Below are positions 1 through 8,761 of a DNA stretch of 64,000 nucleotides, piece by piece (the stretch's first letter is position 1; each line of letters begins with the position of its first letter). This DNA comes from Pseudomonas sp. RIT-PI-r (lineage in GTDB: Bacteria; Pseudomonadota; Gammaproteobacteria; Pseudomonadales; Pseudomonadaceae). The position numbers and the translations under genes are program-made. The notes below the pieces were generated by a model. The model had not been told where the DNA came from and did not search any database. It saw nothing but the letters and a program-made list of their open reading frames with translations. The stretch is from positions 124,001-188,000 of the forward strand of contig NZ_LIGE01000011.1 in NCBI RefSeq assembly GCF_001297015.1, written 5' to 3'.

Positions 1-829
1 CGGCCAGACCGTGGGCGAAGTCGAGCGTCAGGCCGGCCAGGTTGAAAACGTCTCCGCACAAAGCAATCAGGCGGTGGCGGGCCAGCGCACGCAGATCGAA
101 CAAGTGGCGACGGCGATGAACCAGATGTCGGCGACTTCACTGGAAGTCGCACGCAGTGCCGCCGCGGCGGTGAGCAGCGCCCACAGCGTGAATGACGAGA
201 CCATCAGCGGTCGTGGGCTGGTGGAGTCGCAGCAGGGCAGCATTGCTGCGCTGGCCAGCGAGATCGATCAGTCAGTGTTGGTGATCAATCAACTCGCCAG
301 TGACAGCCAATCGATCAGCCGTGTTCTTGAAGTAATCAAGAGCATCGCCGAGCAGACCAATCTGCTGGCGCTCAACGCCGCGATCGAAGCGGCTCGTGCC
401 GGTGAGCAGGGTCGTGGTTTCGCCGTGGTTGCCGATGAGGTGCGCACCCTGGCCAAACGCACCCAGCAATCGACCGAAGAGATTGAACAAATGATCGCCA
501 AGCTGCACGGCGGTGTCGGTGCAGCGGTGAAAGCCATGGGCGTCAGCCATCAGATGGCCAACGGCACGGTCGGGCAGTCGGAGAAGGTTCAGCAGGCACT
601 GGAAAACATCCTTGGGGCTGTGGGCATGATCGTCGATCAGAACCAGCAGATCGCCGCTGCCGTTGAGCAGCAAACGGCGGTGGCCCATGACATTGATCAG
701 AATATCGTCGAGATCAACCGCGCCGGTGAGCGCACGGCGCAAGGTGCGCATCAGACCGAAGATGCCAGCCGGGCACTGTCGGCTCAGGTCGTGGAACTGA
801 AACAACTGATCAGCGCCTTCCGCGTCTGA
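1..829 (+). CDS. Methyl-accepting chemotaxis protein, C-terminal signalling domain (5' truncated)
   Basis: The reading frame is open from base 2 to the TGA at 827-829, so the window edge cuts off the sensor domain, membrane segments and HAMP. What remains (about 275 residues) is the cytoplasmic coiled-coil signalling domain. The hairpin tip that contacts CheA and CheW is clear: EQTNLLALNAAIEAARAGE followed by GRGFAVVADEVRTLAKRT, near-identical to the MCP consensus. The flanking helices are rich in A, Q, E and S, as expected for adaptation helices. No CheR/CheB-tethering pentapeptide is seen at the C terminus (ends SAFRV). The ligand cannot be inferred because the sensor domain is outside the window. 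Family assignment is very secure. Confidence 0.95.
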   Translation, partial: GQTVGEVERQAGQVENVSAQSNQAVAGQRTQIEQVATAMNQMSATSLEVARSAAAAVSSAHSVNDETISGRGLVESQQGSIAALASEIDQSVLVINQLASDSQSISRVLEVIKSIAEQTNLLALNAAIEAARAGEQGRGFAVVADEVRTLAKRTQQSTEEIEQMIAKLHGGVGAAVKAMGVSHQMANGTVGQSEKVQQALENILGAVGMIVDQNQQIAAAVEQQTAVAHDIDQNIVEINRAGERTAQGAHQTEDASRALSAQVVELKQLISAFRV

Positions 830-846
830 GCTGTACACAAATCCCC

Positions 847-934
847 TATAGGAGCTGCGGCACGCTGCGATCTTTTGATCCTGATTTCAAAGATCAAAAG
901 ATCGCAGCCTCGTTTCACTCGACAGCTCCTACAG
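847..934. repeat. REP-type inverted pair (AGGAGCTGC...GATCTTTTGA family)
   Basis: Two inverted copies of a short palindromic repeat face each other between the chemoreceptor gene and tatD. The left arm reads TATAGGAGCTGCGGCACG then CTGCGATCTTTTGAT; the right arm carries the reverse complement, ending ACAGCTCCTACAG. The same family recurs at 13179, 50230 and 54498. It could serve as a shared transcript end, since both neighbouring genes converge here. Confidence 0.8.
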
Positions 935-945
935 GGGGAGATGTG

Positions 946-1722
946 TTACCAGCCGAAGACTTCGCAGCTGTTGGCGGTGCTGGCCGTGGCCAGTTGTTGC
1001 GGGCTGATTTTCATCAGTCCGGCCAGCGCCTCACAAATCGCCGGCAAGTGCGCCGGACTGTTGCGCTGACCGGGAAACATGACAGGCGCCATGTCCGGTG
1101 AATCGGTTTCCAGCACGATCGACTCCAGCGGCAACTCCGCCAGCACGCGATGCATGCGCAGTGCCTGCGGCCAGGTCGGCGCGCCGCCCAGACCCAGTTT
1201 GAAACCCAGTTTGATGTACTCCCGCGCTTCTTCACGGCTACCGGCGAAGGCGTGGATGATCCCCGCGCGTTTGAGCTTGAAGCGCTTGAGGGTGGCAATC
1301 ACCGCGGCGTGGCTGCGGCGCACATGGATCAGCGCCGGCAATGCAAAGTCCGCTGCCAGTTGCAGCTGTGCTTCGAACAGCGCCTGTTGGCGCTCGCGAT
1401 CCAGCGTTTCGATGAAGTAATCCAGACCGATTTCGCCCACCGCACATAACTGCCGATGACCGCGCAAGCGTGTCAGCCAATCGCCGAGTGCGGTCAGATC
1501 TTCCGGGCGATGCTGATCGAGGTACACCGGATGCAGACCGAACGCCGCGTACAAATCGGCATCGCTCTGCACCAGATCCCACACCCGTTGCCAGTTACCC
1601 TCGTAAACCCCCAACACCACCATCCGCTGCACCCCGAGGGCACGGCTTTCGACGAGCAACGCCTGTCGATCTTCGTCGAAGTCGGGGAAATCGAGGTGGG
1701 TGTGGCTGTCGATCAGCTCCAC
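946..1722 (-). CDS. tatD: TatD-family metal-dependent hydrolase
   Basis: Encodes 258 residues, normal for the TatD family of TIM-barrel amidohydrolase-fold nucleases and hydrolases. Metal-ligand motifs are present in order: SHTHLDF at the N terminus (H7, H9), VGEIGLDYF in the middle, LIHVR, and ETDSPDMAP near the C terminus. The start is GTG at 1722, three bases downstream of the fruR stop, so the two genes form one minus-strand transcription unit. TatD proteins have been linked to DNA repair and 3'-5' exonuclease activity, but a role in fructose metabolism is not established; the linkage to fruR may be only transcriptional. Which paralogue (TatD, YcfH or YjjV type) this is cannot be settled by eye. 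Confidence 0.88.
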   Translation of the reverse strand: MELIDSHTHLDFPDFDEDRQALLVESRALGVQRMVVLGVYEGNWQRVWDLVQSDADLYAAFGLHPVYLDQHRPEDLTALGDWLTRLRGHRQLCAVGEIGLDYFIETLDRERQQALFEAQLQLAADFALPALIHVRRSHAAVIATLKRFKLKRAGIIHAFAGSREEAREYIKLGFKLGLGGAPTWPQALRMHRVLAELPLESIVLETDSPDMAPVMFPGQRNSPAHLPAICEALAGLMKISPQQLATASTANSCEVFGW

Positions 1723-1725
1723 GAT

Positions 1726-2721
1726 TCAGTCTCGGTGAATACGCTGCTTGAATGTCCGCGCGATGGCCTGCACACCGGGCTTGTACTCCGACTGCTCGAC
1801 GGCCGCCAGCGCTAGTTCCAGCGCCTTGTCGGCAATCAACTGGTGCTGTTGGGCCATGGCGTTGACTGGCAGCGGCAGGAAATCCAGCAACTGCGTATCA
1901 CCGAATGTGCCGAGGCGCAGCGGCCGCGATTTCAGCGGGAAGTCATGCAGCGCATCGAACACGCCCTGCAGCAGGACGTAGGACGTGGTGACCAACGCGT
2001 CCGGCAAATGCCCCAGGCGTTGCAGGAGTTCTTCCATCAACTGCTTGCCGCACTCACGGCTGAAAGATTCAGCGTGCTCGACCAGCACCTCGCCTTTGAA
2101 GTCGACCAGCGCTTGTTTGAACCCGGCAGCACGTTCCTGGCTGATGCTCAGTTCCGGGCGCGCACCAAGCAGAACGATCTGCTTGGGTTGCGGGTCGAGC
2201 AGGCTCTGGGTCAGGTGCAGACTGGCCTCGCGGTCGTCACTGATCACCGAGCAGAAATGCTCCGGCTCCATGACCCGGTCGATGGCGATGATCGGCAGAC
2301 CTTTGGCCTGCAACTGCCGATAGCTGTCATCGCCGGTCGGCAGGCAACTGGCGACGATCAGCGCATCGCAACGGCGCGCGCGGAACAGTTGCAGCAACTG
2401 GCGCTCGCTGTCCGGTGCATCGTCGGAGCTGGCGATCAGCAACTGATAGCCGCGCGCCCGCGCACCTTGCTCCAGCAGTTTGGCGATCCGCGCGTAACTG
2501 GGGTTTTCCAGATCCGGCAGAATAAAGCCCAGCGTGCGCGTGTGCCGACTGCGCAGCCCGGCTGCTTGAGGGTTTGGCGTGAAGCCATGCAGATCGACCA
2601 CTGCCCGCACGCGCTCGACGGTCGCGGTGCTGATGCGCTGCTGTTCGGCCTTGCCGTTGATGACGTAGCTGGCGGTGGTCACGGACACTCCGGCCAACCG
2701 CGCGATATCACTGAGTTTCAA
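1726..2721 (-). CDS. cra: Catabolite repressor/activator Cra (FruR), LacI family
   Basis: A 331-residue LacI-family regulator. The N terminus holds the helix-turn-helix and hinge: MKLSDIARLAGVSVTTASYV then INGKAEQQRIS, the FruR type; the rest is a periplasmic-binding-protein-like effector domain. Translation starts at TTG (2721) with an AAGGAAA ribosome-binding site about eight bases upstream. It is divergent from fruBKA, and a perfect Cra operator lies in front of fruB. In P. putida this protein responds to fructose-1-phosphate, the product of FruA transport, and mainly controls the fru genes; the same role is inferred here from locus structure. It is followed by tatD after three bases. Confidence 0.93.
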   Translation of the reverse strand: MKLSDIARLAGVSVTTASYVINGKAEQQRISTATVERVRAVVDLHGFTPNPQAAGLRSRHTRTLGFILPDLENPSYARIAKLLEQGARARGYQLLIASSDDAPDSERQLLQLFRARRCDALIVASCLPTGDDSYRQLQAKGLPIIAIDRVMEPEHFCSVISDDREASLHLTQSLLDPQPKQIVLLGARPELSISQERAAGFKQALVDFKGEVLVEHAESFSRECGKQLMEELLQRLGHLPDALVTTSYVLLQGVFDALHDFPLKSRPLRLGTFGDTQLLDFLPLPVNAMAQQHQLIADKALELALAAVEQSEYKPGVQAIARTFKQRIHRD

Positions 2722-2866
2722 CCCGGGATTTCCTTGTTTTTGCGAGCTTGCCGCAACATTTTCGCCAATCCTACCCGATTAGGGCAGGCGACTATTGTCG
2801 CAGCGCATCCGACAAGTTGGACTTCAAGGATGGGACATTATCGAGTAACGTGCCGATCTATCTAGA

Positions 2867-2878
2867 TTAAACGTTTCA
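2867..2878. promoter_or_regulatory. Cra (FruR) operator upstream of fruB
   Basis: The 12-mer TTAAACGTTTCA matches the operator published for P. putida Cra at its fruB promoter. It sits 150 bp before the fruB start codon and 146 bp before the cra start codon, so it could control both directions. Core AAACGTTT is palindromic with the central CpG typical of LacI-family sites. Confidence 0.8.
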
Positions 2879-3027
2879 GCAAGCGTATTTTCTACGTTTT
2901 AGACGCCTTTGGCCGGTGCTGCCGTGAAACCGCCAAAACTGCCGCTGAAAAGCAAAGCGGTAGAGTGCCTAAGCTGCAACCATCCAAAACAATACCTGGC
3001 ACCTTCATGTGCCAAAAAGGAGATCGC

Positions 3028-5889
3028 ATGCTCGAGCTCACTATAGAGCAGATATCCATGGGCCAATCGGCTGTGGATAAACCCGCCGCCCTGCAATTGC
3101 TGGCCAATCATCTGGTGGCCGATGGTCTGGTCGCCGACGGCTACCTCGCCGGATTGCAGGCCCGGGAAGCCCAGGGCTCGACCTTTCTCGGTCAAGGTAT
3201 TGCCATTCCCCACGGCACCCCGGAAACCCGCGATCAGGTGTTCGCCACTGGCGTGCGCCTGATGCAGTTCCCGGAAGGCGTGGATTGGGGCGATGGCCAG
3301 ATCGTTTATCTGGCGATTGGCATCGCCGCCAAATCCGACGAACACCTGCGTCTGCTGCAACTGCTGACCCGTGCCCTCGGCGAGACCGACCTGGGTCAGG
3401 CCCTGCGTCGCGCCAGTTCGCCTGAAGCGCTGCTGAAACTGCTGCAAGGCGCGCCGCAAGAGCTGGCGCTGGACGCGCAGATGATCGGCCTCGGCGTCTC
3501 GGCCGACGATTTCGAAGAACTGGTCTGGCGTGGCGCACGTCTGCTGCGGCAGGCCGATTGTGTGAGTAACGGTTTCTCTGCGGTGCTGCAGCAAGTCGAA
3601 GCACTGCCACTGGGCGATGGTTTGTGGTGGTTGCACAGCGAACAAACGGTGAAGCGTCCGGGCTTGGCGTTTGTTACCCCGGACAAACCGATGCGCTACC
3701 TTGGCCAGCCACTCAGTGGTCTGTTCTGCCTGGCCAGTCTGGGCGAGGCGCACCAAGCGCTGCTCGAACGCCTCTGTGCGTTGCTGATTGAAGGTCGCGG
3801 CCATGAGCTGGGCCGCGCCACCAGCAGCCGCAAAGTCCTTGAAGTGCTAGGCGGTGAATTGCCCGCCGACTGGCCAAGCGCTCGCATTGCCCTAGCTAAC
3901 GCCCACGGTTTGCACGCGCGTCCGGCGAAGATCCTCGCGCAACTGGCAAAGAGTTTTGATGGCGAGATTCGCGTGCGCATCGTCGACGGTCAGGACAGCG
4001 CCGTGTCGGTGAAGAGTCTGAGCAAACTGCTCAGCCTCGGCGCCCGTCGTGGCCAGGTGCTGGAGTTGATTGCCGAGCCGAGCATTGCCGCCGATGCCTT
4101 GCCAGCGTTGCTCGCCGCTATCGAAGAAGGCCTCGGCGAAGAAGTCGAGCCGCTGCCCGCGATTAGCGAACAACGAGAAGTCTTTGCCGACATCGCCGAA
4201 GTAGTCATTGCCCCGGCGTCCGGCACTCAGTTGCAAGCCATTCCCGCCGCGCCCGGCATTGCCATCGGCCCGGCGCACATTCAAGTGCAACAGACCATCG
4301 ATTACCCAATGCGCGGCGAGTCCGCTGCCATCGAACGCGAGCGTCTCAAGCAAGCGCTTAGCGATGTGCGCAACGACATTCAAGGCCTGATCGAACGCAG
4401 CAAGGCCAAAGCCATCCGCGAGATCTTCATCACCCACCAGGAAATGCTCGACGACCCGGAACTCACCGATGAAGTCGACACCCGCCTCAAGCAAGGCGAA
4501 AGCGCCGAAGCGGCGTGGATGGCGGTGATCGAAGCAGCGGCCAAACAACAGGAATCACTGCAGGACGCGTTGCTTGCCGAACGTGCGGCGGATCTGCGCG
4601 ACATCGGTCGCCGCGTGCTGGCGCAACTGTGTGGCGTGCAGACCCCGAGCGAGCCTGAGCAACCGTACATTCTTGTCATGGACGAAGTCGGCCCCTCCGA
4701 CGTCGCGCGGCTGGATCCGGCGCGCGTGGCGGGGATTCTCACCGCACGCGGCGGCGCCACGGCGCATAGCGCAATCGTCGCGCGAGCCCTCGGGATTCCG
4801 GCGCTGGTCGGCGCTGGCGCCGCGGTGTTGTTGCTGGCGCCGGGCACGCCGTTGCTGCTCGACGGCCAGCGCGGTCGTCTGCATGTCGACGCCGATGCTG
4901 CGACTCTGCAACGCGCCGCCGAAGAACGCGACACCCGCGAACAACGCTTGAAGATTGCCGCCGAACAGCGCCATCAACCGGCGCACACCTCCGACGGTCA
5001 CGCCGTCGAAGTGTTCGCCAACATCGGCGAAAGCGCCGGCGTGATCAGCGCGGTGGAGCAGGGCGCCGAAGGCATCGGTCTGCTGCGTACCGAATTGATT
5101 TTCATGGCCCATCCGCAAGCGCCGGACGAGGCGACGCAAGAAGCCGAATACCGCCGCGTGCTTGATGGTCTCGCCGGTCGCCCGTTGGTGGTGCGCACGC
5201 TGGATGTCGGCGGCGACAAACCGCTGCCGTATTGGCCGATCGCCAAGGAAGAAAACCCGTTCCTCGGCGTGCGTGGCATTCGCCTGACCTTGCAACGTCC
5301 GCAGATCATGGAAGCGCAATTGCGCGCCTTGCTGCGTTCGGCGGACAACCGTCCGCTGCGCATCATGTTCCCGATGGTCGGCAGTGTTGAAGAGTGGCGT
5401 CAGGCCCGCGACATGACCGAACGTCTGCGCCTGGAAATCCCGGTCGCCGATCTGCAACTGGGGATCATGATCGAAGTGCCGTCCGCCGCTTTGCTCGCGC
5501 CGGTATTGGCCAAGGAAGTCGACTTCTTCAGCGTCGGCACCAACGACCTGACGCAATACACCCTGGCCATCGACCGTGGCCACCCGACCCTGTCGGCGCA
5601 GGCTGACGGTTTGCACCCGGCGGTGCTGCAACTGATCGACATCACCGTGCGCGCGGCCCATGCCCACGGCAAGTGGGTCGGTGTTTGCGGTGAGTTGGCG
5701 GCGGATCCGCTGGCGGTGCCGGTGCTGGTCGGCCTCGGTGTCGATGAACTCAGTGTGTCCGGGCGCAGCATTGCTGAAGTCAAGGCACGCATCCGCGAAC
5801 TCAGCCTGACTCAGGCGCAAACCCTTGCTCAACAGGCCCTGGCCGTGGGCAGCGCCAACGAAGTGCGTGCATTAGTGGAGGCCCTGTAA
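3028..5889 (+). CDS. fruB: PTS fructose multiphosphoryl transfer protein FruB (EIIA-HPr-EI fusion)
   Basis: A 953-residue cytoplasmic phosphorelay fusing three PTS modules. Residues 1-145 are EIIA-Fru, with the phosphorylated His in AIPHGTPE (H62). A linker domain follows, then HPr at about 285-370, with HGLHARPA (H296) and the Ser-containing VKSLSKLLSLG segment. Enzyme I occupies about 400-953, with its active His in ARGGATAHSAI (H580) and PEP-binding motifs such as IMIEVPSAAL. The start is ATG 3028 with AAAGGAG seven bases upstream; an in-frame ATG further upstream lacks such a site. The stop overlaps the fruK start (TAATG). Phosphate flows from PEP through EI, HPr and EIIA to FruA. The Cra operator at 2867 is expected to regulate it. 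Confidence 0.96.
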   Translation: MLELTIEQISMGQSAVDKPAALQLLANHLVADGLVADGYLAGLQAREAQGSTFLGQGIAIPHGTPETRDQVFATGVRLMQFPEGVDWGDGQIVYLAIGIAAKSDEHLRLLQLLTRALGETDLGQALRRASSPEALLKLLQGAPQELALDAQMIGLGVSADDFEELVWRGARLLRQADCVSNGFSAVLQQVEALPLGDGLWWLHSEQTVKRPGLAFVTPDKPMRYLGQPLSGLFCLASLGEAHQALLERLCALLIEGRGHELGRATSSRKVLEVLGGELPADWPSARIALANAHGLHARPAKILAQLAKSFDGEIRVRIVDGQDSAVSVKSLSKLLSLGARRGQVLELIAEPSIAADALPALLAAIEEGLGEEVEPLPAISEQREVFADIAEVVIAPASGTQLQAIPAAPGIAIGPAHIQVQQTIDYPMRGESAAIERERLKQALSDVRNDIQGLIERSKAKAIREIFITHQEMLDDPELTDEVDTRLKQGESAEAAWMAVIEAAAKQQESLQDALLAERAADLRDIGRRVLAQLCGVQTPSEPEQPYILVMDEVGPSDVARLDPARVAGILTARGGATAHSAIVARALGIPALVGAGAAVLLLAPGTPLLLDGQRGRLHVDADAATLQRAAEERDTREQRLKIAAEQRHQPAHTSDGHAVEVFANIGESAGVISAVEQGAEGIGLLRTELIFMAHPQAPDEATQEAEYRRVLDGLAGRPLVVRTLDVGGDKPLPYWPIAKEENPFLGVRGIRLTLQRPQIMEAQLRALLRSADNRPLRIMFPMVGSVEEWRQARDMTERLRLEIPVADLQLGIMIEVPSAALLAPVLAKEVDFFSVGTNDLTQYTLAIDRGHPTLSAQADGLHPAVLQLIDITVRAAHAHGKWVGVCGELAADPLAVPVLVGLGVDELSVSGRSIAEVKARIRELSLTQAQTLAQQALAVGSANEVRALVEAL

Positions 5890-6830
5890 TGGCCAAGATT
5901 CTTACCCTGACTCTCAACCCGGCGCTCGACCTTACCGTCGAACTGCCACGGCTGGACGCCGGTCAGGTCAATCGCAGCGACGAGATGCACACCCACGCCG
6001 CCGGCAAAGGCGTGAACGTCGCCCAGGTGCTCGCCGACCTCGGTCATCAACTGACGGTCAGTGGTTTCCTCGGCGAAGACAATCTGCAAGCGTTCGAAAC
6101 CCTTTTCGCCAAGCGCGGTTTTGTCGATGCGTTTATCCGCGTGCCGGGTGAGACGCGCAGCAACATCAAAGTCGCTGAACAGAGTGGACGCATCACCGAC
6201 ATCAACGGCCCGGGGCCGGTGGTCGATGCCGCCGCGCAGCAAGCGTTGCTGGAGCGGCTGGTGCAGATTGCACCGGGACATGACGCGGTGGTGGTCGCCG
6301 GCAGTCTGCCGCGCGGAGTCACGGCGCAATGGTTGCGTGAGCTGATCGAACGGCTCAATCAGCTCGGCCTGAAAGTCGCTCTCGACTCCAGCGGCGAAGC
6401 GTTGCGCGAAGCTTTGAAAGCCAGTCCGTGGCTGATCAAACCGAACACTGAAGAACTCGCCGATGCGCTCGGTTGCGAGGTGGTTTCTCACGCCGCTGAA
6501 GCGCAAGCAGCGGCGCAATTGCACGCGCAAGGCATCGAACACGTGGTGATCTCCCACGGTGCTGACGGCGTGAACTGGTTCAGCGTCGGTTCGGCACTGC
6601 ACGCGACGCCGCCGAAGGTCAGCGTCGCCAGTACGGTCGGTGCCGGTGATTCGTTGCTGGCCGGCATGCTCCACGGTTTGCTCAGCGCCGACACGCCTGA
6701 ACAAACCCTGCGCACCGCCACCGCGATTGCCGCGATGGCGGTGACCCAGATCGGTTTCGGCATCAACGATGCTGCGCAACTGGCGCAGCTCGAACAGGGC
6801 GTGCGCGTGCGCCCCCTGACAGAACAATAA
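5889..6830 (+). CDS. fruK: 1-phosphofructokinase
   Basis: A 313-residue PfkB-family sugar kinase that phosphorylates fructose-1-phosphate to fructose-1,6-bisphosphate with ATP. The N terminus LTLNPALDLTVELPRL and the AGKGVNVAQVLADLG motif (about 38-52) are typical of FruK/LacC kinases. The C-terminal signature TVGAGDSLLAGML carries the catalytic base (D254) and the anion-hole glycines (251-253). The start codon overlaps the fruB stop by one base, giving translational coupling. It consumes the inducer of Cra, so its activity also feeds back on regulation of the operon. Confidence 0.96.
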   Translation: MAKILTLTLNPALDLTVELPRLDAGQVNRSDEMHTHAAGKGVNVAQVLADLGHQLTVSGFLGEDNLQAFETLFAKRGFVDAFIRVPGETRSNIKVAEQSGRITDINGPGPVVDAAAQQALLERLVQIAPGHDAVVVAGSLPRGVTAQWLRELIERLNQLGLKVALDSSGEALREALKASPWLIKPNTEELADALGCEVVSHAAEAQAAAQLHAQGIEHVVISHGADGVNWFSVGSALHATPPKVSVASTVGAGDSLLAGMLHGLLSADTPEQTLRTATAIAAMAVTQIGFGINDAAQLAQLEQGVRVRPLTEQ

Positions 6831-6841
6831 GAGGGTTTGTC

Positions 6842-8575
6842 ATGAAACTAGCCATTGTTACGGCTTGCCCGAACGGTATGGTCACCAGTGTGCTGTGCGC
6901 GCGTCTGCTCGATGCGGCGGCGCAGCGTCAGGGCTGGAGCACCAGCGTTGAAGTGGTCGATGCCGCGCACCCGGAACGCGAGTTGTCGGCAGCGACAATC
7001 GAAGCGGCGGAGTGGGTTTTGCTGGTCGCCACCGGCGCGGTCGACATGACACGTTTTGTCGGCAAACGTGTGTTCCAGATTGCTCCGGCGCAGGCATTGC
7101 AGGATGTCGAAGCGGTGTTGCGTCGTGGCGCAGAAGAGGCTGAGGTCTACGTTACCAGCGCGGCTGAACCGGTTGCCGATGCAGCGCGCGCGCCACGTAT
7201 CGTCGCCATCACCGCGTGCCCGACCGGTGTCGCCCACACCTTCATGGCGGCCGAAGCCTTGCAGCAAACCGCCAAGCGTCTGGGCTATGAATTGCAGGTC
7301 GAAACCCAAGGCTCGGTGGGCGCGAAAACTCCGTTGAGCGCAGCGGCGATTGCCGAGGCAGACGTGGTGTTGCTGGCGGCGGACATCGAAGTCGCTACCG
7401 AGCGTTTCGCCGGCAAGAAAATCTATCGCTGCGGCACCGGGATTGCCTTGAAGCAGTCCGAAGCCACGCTGAAAAAAGCGCTGGCCGAAGCTGTTGTGGA
7501 AAGCGCAGCCAGTAACGGCAAAACACCGGCCAAGCCAGAGAAAACCGGCATCTACAAACACCTGCTGACCGGCGTGTCGTTCATGCTGCCGATGGTCGTG
7601 GCGGGCGGTTTGATGATCGCGCTGTCGTTCGTGTTCGGCATCACCGCGTTCAAGGAAGAAGGCACCTTGGCCGCTGCGCTGATGCAGATCGGCGGCGAGA
7701 CCGCGTTCAAACTGATGGTGCCGTTGCTGGCGGGTTACATCGCCTATTCGATTGCTGACCGTCCAGGTCTGGCGCCGGGGATGATCGGTGGTCTGTTGGC
7801 GAGCACCTTGGGCGCTGGTTTTATCGGCGGCATCGTCGCCGGTTTTATCGCCGGTTATGCGGCGAAGGCGATCAGTCGATATGTCGCCTTGCCGCAAAGT
7901 CTTGAGGCGCTGAAACCGATTCTGATCATTCCGTTGTTCGCCAGCCTGTTCACCGGTCTGGTGATGATCTACGTGGTCGGCAAACCGGTCGCCGGCATGC
8001 TCGGGGCGCTCACGCATTTCCTCGATAGCATGGGCACCACCAACGCGATTCTGCTCGGTGTGTTGCTCGGCGGCATGATGTGCGTCGACCTCGGCGGGCC
8101 GATCAACAAAGCAGCGTATGCGTTCTCGGTGGGGCTGCTGGCGTCGCAAAGTTATGCGCCGATGGCGGCGACGATGGCGGCGGGGATGGTGCCGCCGATT
8201 GGCCTGGGCATCGCCACGTTTATTGCGCGGCGCAAGTTTGCCCAGACCGAACGTGAGGCGGGTAAAGCGGCGCTGGTATTGGGGCTGTGCTTTATCTCCG
8301 AAGGGGCGATTCCGTTTGCCGCGAAAGATCCGTTGCGGGTGATTCCTGCGAGCATTGCCGGTGGTGCGTTGACCGGTGCGTTGTCGATGTATTTCGGCTG
8401 CAAACTGATGGCGCCGCACGGGGGCTTGTTTGTGTTGGCGATTCCGAATGCGATCAACCATGCGTTGCTGTATCTGCTGGCGATTGTCGCGGGGAGTTTG
8501 TTGACCGCTGTGGTCTATGCGACGGTCAAACGGCCTGAAGCCGTCGAGTTGGCGCTGGAGCCCGCCAAGGCCTGA
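6842..8575 (+). CDS. fruA: PTS fructose transporter subunit EIIBC
   Basis: A 577-residue membrane transporter that imports fructose and phosphorylates it to fructose-1-phosphate. Two EIIB-like domains sit at the N terminus. The first (1-100) has CPNGMVTS with Cys9, and the second (118-220) has the canonical ITACPTGVAHTF with Cys126, which should be the phosphorylated residue. The EIIC domain (about 235-570) is strongly hydrophobic with several membrane segments and carries the conserved DLGGPINKAAYAF motif. The gene follows fruK after 11 bases and closes the operon. The first EIIB domain departs from the CPTGxAHT consensus and is probably the docking B' domain. Confidence 0.95.
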   Translation: MKLAIVTACPNGMVTSVLCARLLDAAAQRQGWSTSVEVVDAAHPERELSAATIEAAEWVLLVATGAVDMTRFVGKRVFQIAPAQALQDVEAVLRRGAEEAEVYVTSAAEPVADAARAPRIVAITACPTGVAHTFMAAEALQQTAKRLGYELQVETQGSVGAKTPLSAAAIAEADVVLLAADIEVATERFAGKKIYRCGTGIALKQSEATLKKALAEAVVESAASNGKTPAKPEKTGIYKHLLTGVSFMLPMVVAGGLMIALSFVFGITAFKEEGTLAAALMQIGGETAFKLMVPLLAGYIAYSIADRPGLAPGMIGGLLASTLGAGFIGGIVAGFIAGYAAKAISRYVALPQSLEALKPILIIPLFASLFTGLVMIYVVGKPVAGMLGALTHFLDSMGTTNAILLGVLLGGMMCVDLGGPINKAAYAFSVGLLASQSYAPMAATMAAGMVPPIGLGIATFIARRKFAQTEREAGKAALVLGLCFISEGAIPFAAKDPLRVIPASIAGGALTGALSMYFGCKLMAPHGGLFVLAIPNAINHALLYLLAIVAGSLLTAVVYATVKRPEAVELALEPAKA

Positions 8576-8593
8576 CTGACACCACAAAACCCT

Positions 8594-8682
8594 TGTAGGA
8601 GTGAGCCTGCTCGCGATAGCGGTCTGTCAGTGACATGAATGTTGGCAGGTATACCGATATCGCGAGCAGGCTCACTCCTACA
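8594..8682. repeat. REP-type inverted pair (GTAGGAGTGAGCCTGCTCGCGA family)
   Basis: TGTAGGAGTGAGCCTGCTCG at the left and its inverted copy CGAGCAGGCTCACTCCTACA at the right flank about 45 bases. This head-to-head doublet is the arrangement called REPIN in P. fluorescens. It is just downstream of fruA and may act as its transcript end. Confidence 0.9.
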
Positions 8683-8761
8683 ATGGGTTCCGCGGTGTGT
8701 CTGGTGTCATGTGTGTTTCATGATCGCGTGCTTAAGTTTTCCTTTTTTCAGGGAGAACACC

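Noticed and set aside
6848..8587. 579-codon minus-strand ORF antisense to fruA
   Set aside because: Its translation is dominated by H, R and Q, typical of an antisense shadow of a GC-rich gene, and the plus strand is plainly FruA.
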